Below are positions 59,982 through 64,000 of a stretch of DNA of 64,000 nt, piece after piece. How positions within the stretch are numbered: the first letter of the stretch is position 1; each line of letters begins with the position of its first letter. This stretch comes from Kudoa neothunni (Eukaryota; Cnidaria), in assembly GCA_964304625.1 (NCBI GenBank), contig OZ199838.1:3224001-3288000 (forward strand). The letters run 5' to 3'. Position numbers and translations under genes: made by a program. The notes under the pieces are model-generated. The model made no database searches and was not told the DNA's origin. It worked only from the letters and a program-made list of their open reading frames with translations.

Positions 59982-60819
59982 TATGTGAAATGACATTATT
60001 TATCCAGATATAGCGCAGTTTGACGGAAAAAATACCGAAAAGTACTTTGCTTAGATATGAAAAATTATTTACGTATGATTTAGCGATTTCGAAATAGATA
60101 TAAATGAGGTGAGCAGTTTTTTGAACGAAATATTAATTTTTTCTCTAGATTATGGTAAATGATACCACATTTGAGACTCTATTCTAGAGAACGAAAAAGT
60201 ACATTCAGCGAATGAATTTCTTATTAGATTTGATTTTTACTTTAGGAGTCATCCTCACAAGACTCTGTAGACTAAAAATTAATGTAACATGTATAATTAG
60301 GTGTAAAGTTTTTTTATTTTCAATGTATATGATATTTTAATTGTTCCAATTTTTATGGGTTATACCGAAATATTTATAAAATGCATAACTTAACATTTTG
60401 GAAAAGTCGTACGTACCGAATTTTGTTAATTATTCTGAATAATTCTGTCCTAATATTGAACTTTATTCTGTTTTACTACATAAAAACCTCCTTATAAAAA
60501 GTATTATAAACAATTAAACCTATGAGAATACACGGGAAGCAAGTCATTATTTCTATTTTAAATGATTAGACTATTTTGTTGTATTTTTCCTTTTATTAAT
60601 GATAATACTCAAGCAAATGCTTTTTTATGTCGTACTTGTTGTATAGGTGTATTGAAGATAGGATTTGTAATGCATCGTAATGGTAATTATTTAAAATGAA
60701 ATTATAATATTTATTGGAACAATAATACAAATTATTAAAATAATAGGTTTATTGGTCATAGATACATTCATAGATAAGCAAATTCGACAATTATCCCTGA
60801 GATTCTTCTGGAGTGAATG

Positions 60820-60850
<31 letters not shown>

Positions 60851-60964
60851 TGTCGAGGTGAGTGTATTTAATTATCTTATAAAATCAAAATCAGAATTTT
60901 AAGTCTTTATACTTGAACAAAAATTTAAATAAACTGGTGTGAAAAAAAATCAAAATCAGAATTT
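59982..60964. other. Intergenic region between RAD9 and the RNF19-like gene
   Basis: Convergent 3' sequence. It contains the ATGT microsatellite and no supported gene. Confidence 0.6.
60816..60849. repeat. (ATGT)n microsatellite
   Basis: About eight uninterrupted ATGT units. Confidence 0.9.
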
Positions 60965-61259
60965 CTAGTTTAAATGATATAATTTTCGTTTTTTTGAGGA
61001 GGCGTCGATGAGACAAATTTGAATTCTACAATAAACTATAAGAATTGTCATCAACACAAAACTACGTTTATCAACAGGAGTATCTATAGGTATTTGTTCT
61101 AATGAGAAGGATTTCTTGGAGACGGATCTATTGGTTTTTAAAGATTCACTAGTGTTACAAAATGTGGATAACAATCGATTTTTATCGGCGATTTCCTTCA
61201 GATTATTGTTCCATAGATTCTATTATACTTTCAAATATGCCACACAACGCCAAATAATA

Positions 61260-63616
61260 TCATAATATACCAGATTTTGAGAAGTATAAAAATGTTGTCG
61301 TTATCGTTATCGTTGGTACAAAGGGGATTATTCTCGAAGCATTTAGCATCATTAGAGGTGGTGGCAGTTGGTAGATTTTTGGTTTTATTCGCGGATTTAA
61401 TGTTCTCATTGAATAATCCAAACAATAACTTTTGAATCTCGTTCGTAGGTAATCTATCCATTTGTGGATGAGTTGGGGGACAACTGCGAAAAGTGCCCAT
61501 TGGATATGTATTAGAAAAAGTTGTTCTTGCACATAGGAGAGTGATAGTTTATTGCGAATAGTGTTGTGATCGCTGGAAAGTTTGAAAGCGCGTCTATCTT
61601 TCCAAATAGTTTTAGGAATTTGAAAAAAGCTATAATAGAGTGCCATAGGTATTCCAATGGTAAGTAGAATGGCATAAAAACATGGCGATAAAAGTGTCAT
61701 CAGACAAAAACAACACGCAACCAGTGAGGTGGATTGAAGATGGGTGCATTTGTTTTTAATTTTGTTGAACAACTTAAAAAATCGTTTCACACATTTCGAT
61801 GATCGAAATCAAATGTTACAGCGGAGGTGAAGTAGCTAGGCAGGATAAGTGCTGTGACCGGTACAAGTAACACAAAAGCGCACGGAATCCACACAGGGCA
61901 TGATGACATTAGAGCGATTCGCCAAATCAGTGTTTGTTTGTTGGTCCATTTCTTTCTTCCAAAATAAGTACATCCAGTAGGTCTAAAGATGAATTATTAG
62001 ATATTTGTAGGATTAGATCGACCAATCCGAACATCTCAAAATTTACACATACAGCACATAATGTTTGTCAGTTTTTGGTTGCATACACAACCAACAAAAT
62101 GTTTTTTGGCAAATGTTACAGCTGACAAGATTGCATCTTCCATCGTCTTCTTTGACTACAACACATTTGCAAGTTGGACACAAACGTATATCATCTAGTT
62201 GGAGATTGGGTAGATGAGGAGTAATCTCCTAAATTTTGGATCACCTATCAAAAACAAACAATTCCTATCAGATGTACACGCTTCGCGTTGGCTATTTCAC
62301 TGGGAAGATTTTTATTGGATGCTGCACTATAGTTGGCCATAGCTTTTAGATGAAGTTGGTAGAGTTTGGCAAGTTTTTTGGTGGGCCAGAATTTCATATT
62401 TTTAAGCAAATGATGTAGCATTGCTTCGTTACAGTTTTTATTTGGATGCCATTTTGATTTACAATAATAACAAAAATATATTCCACATGTTTTGTTGTGA
62501 CACTTAATTTTGGGGCAGTCATCACAGTTGTCTGCGATCACCGCATTGGTGCAATCTTTGCCTGGACAAAAAATAATATTTGGTATCAAAACCAAAGCTC
62601 TCTCCAAACACATTCTTTCGTACCTACACAAAATTACACTCATCCAAAAACAACCAATAAAAATCCTCCATGCACGTTGAATAGAAACAGCGGTTGTTAG
62701 ATTGAGGGAAAATCGAAAAAATAGGCATTACTTTTCATACAACTGCTCTGAAGTCAATTTAATCATCTCCCCGGAACCCAACCTCATATCGATCAATTTC
62801 CTACTGTACAAAACTTGTTGAATCTCTTTGGTGTCTAATCCACTTGCACATTGGTGACAAGTTATTTGAGGATTGAAATTGCTCATTATCTGCTCGTAGA
62901 TATAGTTGATAGCGCAACACACACAGAGTGAATGTTCACATTTGTTCCATCGAATAAAATTCTTGTCAAGTTTATCCACCAGACAAACGTCACATGTACG
63001 ATTCATAATGAAGGTTTCAATTGGTGGTTGTTTGTTGTTCGTAGTTCCACCTACAAACAATAACCCGTAATGATAACTAGAATGATTGGATGGATATTGT
63101 GAGTGCAAAGATACACGAATTTAGTTTGTTTTTCGGCGCATTCTTTTGATATGAATCATCAAATTTGGTGGAGACTATTGGGACAATAGAAGGATCATGA
63201 ACAGTGTCATCGTTGGGACAGTTGCTATCGGACGCAACTTGACCCATTAGTTGACACATAAAAAAAGCTTTAATCTTTTTCCTTTTGCACTTATTCAATT
63301 TGAGAGATTTTAATTTTTGCGACATTAATTTTTTCGAACAATCTATTCTTATGTGAAGAATGTGGTGGTAGTGCGAGAGAAATTTTCTAATTCTAGTGGA
63401 TGGATAGCAGTCCAAAATTGTTTTCTTGGTTTGGTGTTGATTGGTCAACGGATTAACGGATTCTTTTGCAATAGAATTATCTACAATAGTACCCACATCA
63501 TTGTTAGTATATTCTGTTGGAGCAACATCGGAAATTTTGTGGGTGGTGGTGGATCTAACTTCATGCCCGGTAAAATAAATTGACACAATCGATACACTGT
63601 CGGTATCGTTATCCAT
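61260..63616 (-). CDS. RNF19A: RNF19-like RBR E3 ubiquitin ligase, at least six exons
   Basis: An RBR ligase takes ubiquitin from an E2 onto its own RING2 cysteine and passes it to substrates. RNF19 proteins sit in the ER membrane. Exons (minus strand): 63117-63616, 62732-63076, 62278-62623, 62053-62228, 61820-61982 and 61772 down to about 61260. Introns are 40, 108, 49, 70 and 47 nt. An N-terminal 165-residue charged region precedes RING1 (TCDVCLVDK...CEHSLC...CHQC), then the IBR (IIFCPGKDC, DDCPKIKC, FCYYCKSKWHPNKNC). RING2 reads RLCPTCKC, GRCNLVSC and TFCWLC, with the catalytic Cys in GRC. HYVLPTGCTYFGRKKW and two hydrophobic segments match RNF19 after RING2. The C-terminal end is uncertain: another frame (61231-61500) and the frame at 60965-61215 may be further exons. 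Confidence 0.85.
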
Positions 63617-64000
63617 GATTGGTGGCAACCTAATAATGCCAACGTGTGATTTTTGTAGTCAGCTTATTACTATGATTCAACAAAATCACAAATACGAAGT
63701 TACAACCTTAATATAATTTTTTTATCTTATATTTACGATACGCGAATACTACCGATAATTTAAATCGCTCGAAAATCGCACATTTTCTCACAAATTATTC
63801 CACCAGTTGTTGTTGAACTCACTGCCAAAAATATTCGATTGGTTGTTCTATGTTGTGGACGAATGTTCTACGACACATTATATTGGATAAATACACATTT
63901 ATTGATAATCTTGTTAATCTCTAATTTTCCCTATGTCGATGATTCGTCCAAGTTTATCCGATTGTTAATCTGATTTCCCCATAGTCAAAGAACATTTAAG
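63617..64000. promoter_or_regulatory. Upstream region of the RNF19-like gene
   Basis: The 5' side of a minus-strand gene, so it should hold its promoter. No distinctive motif or other gene is seen up to the window edge. Confidence 0.4.

Noticed and set aside
1-64000. CRISPR arrays, rRNA, tRNA and bacterial operon features
   Set aside because: Nothing with regular spaced repeats, rRNA cores or complete tRNA cloverleaves was seen. Introns and gene content are eukaryotic, so the bacterial-looking transposase families are eukaryotic transposons.

Overview
The window is about 70% A+T eukaryotic DNA. Host genes are split by very short GT-AG introns, mostly 39-60 nt, and encode animal-type proteins: spermidine synthase, a Rab8/Rab10-type GTPase, TOM40, a TRAIP-like RING protein, the RAD9 checkpoint clamp subunit and an RNF19-like RBR ubiquitin ligase. 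Around them lies a dense layer of cut-and-paste DNA transposons: IS630/Tc1-like, IS1595/ISXO2-like (Merlin type), MULE, pogo/CENP-B, hAT and piggyBac-like. This suggests a small or compacted invertebrate genome, perhaps a reduced or parasitic lineage. The sequence alone does not name the species.

Layout. 1-15.7 kb is a transposon field. It holds an intact-looking IS630-like transposase at the left edge, a hAT MITE, an ISXO2 fossil, a dead IS630 relative, a MULE fossil interrupted by two younger transposons, a second MULE fossil with a repeated tail, and a TTAA-flanked piggyBac-like MITE. 15.9-23.8 kb is a gene island: spermidine synthase (+), the Rab gene (-, convergent) and TOM40 (+, divergent from Rab). 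One long Rab intron is almost entirely a dead Tc1-like element. 24.5-31.9 kb and 37.9-48.8 kb are two direct copies of a roughly 7.4-kb block. Each copy carries one gene for a secreted-then-anchored (type I) cysteine-rich protein with repeated FN3-like domains. The spacer between the copies is almost filled by a 5.5-kb ISXO2-type element into which a 3-kb MULE has jumped, leaving a 9-bp target duplication. Copy B also received an IS630-like element and a pogo element, the latter carrying a solo LTR. The matching empty sites are visible in copy A.

48.8-53.3 kb holds an unrecognised gene broken by a 200-N gap and a pogo remnant. 53.5-54.7 kb is the TRAIP-like gene, and 55.3-57.7 kb is a hAT insertion with a perfect 8-bp target duplication. 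58.7-60.0 kb is RAD9. 61.3-63.6 kb is the RNF19-like ligase on the minus strand.

The most interesting item is the duplicated receptor-like gene. Its domain exons are bounded by phase-1 introns, and the two copies differ in concentrated patches between cysteines while the framework is almost identical. The 3' half of copy B also carries a run of single-base homopolymer indels that look like assembly error, so its broken frames should not be taken at face value.
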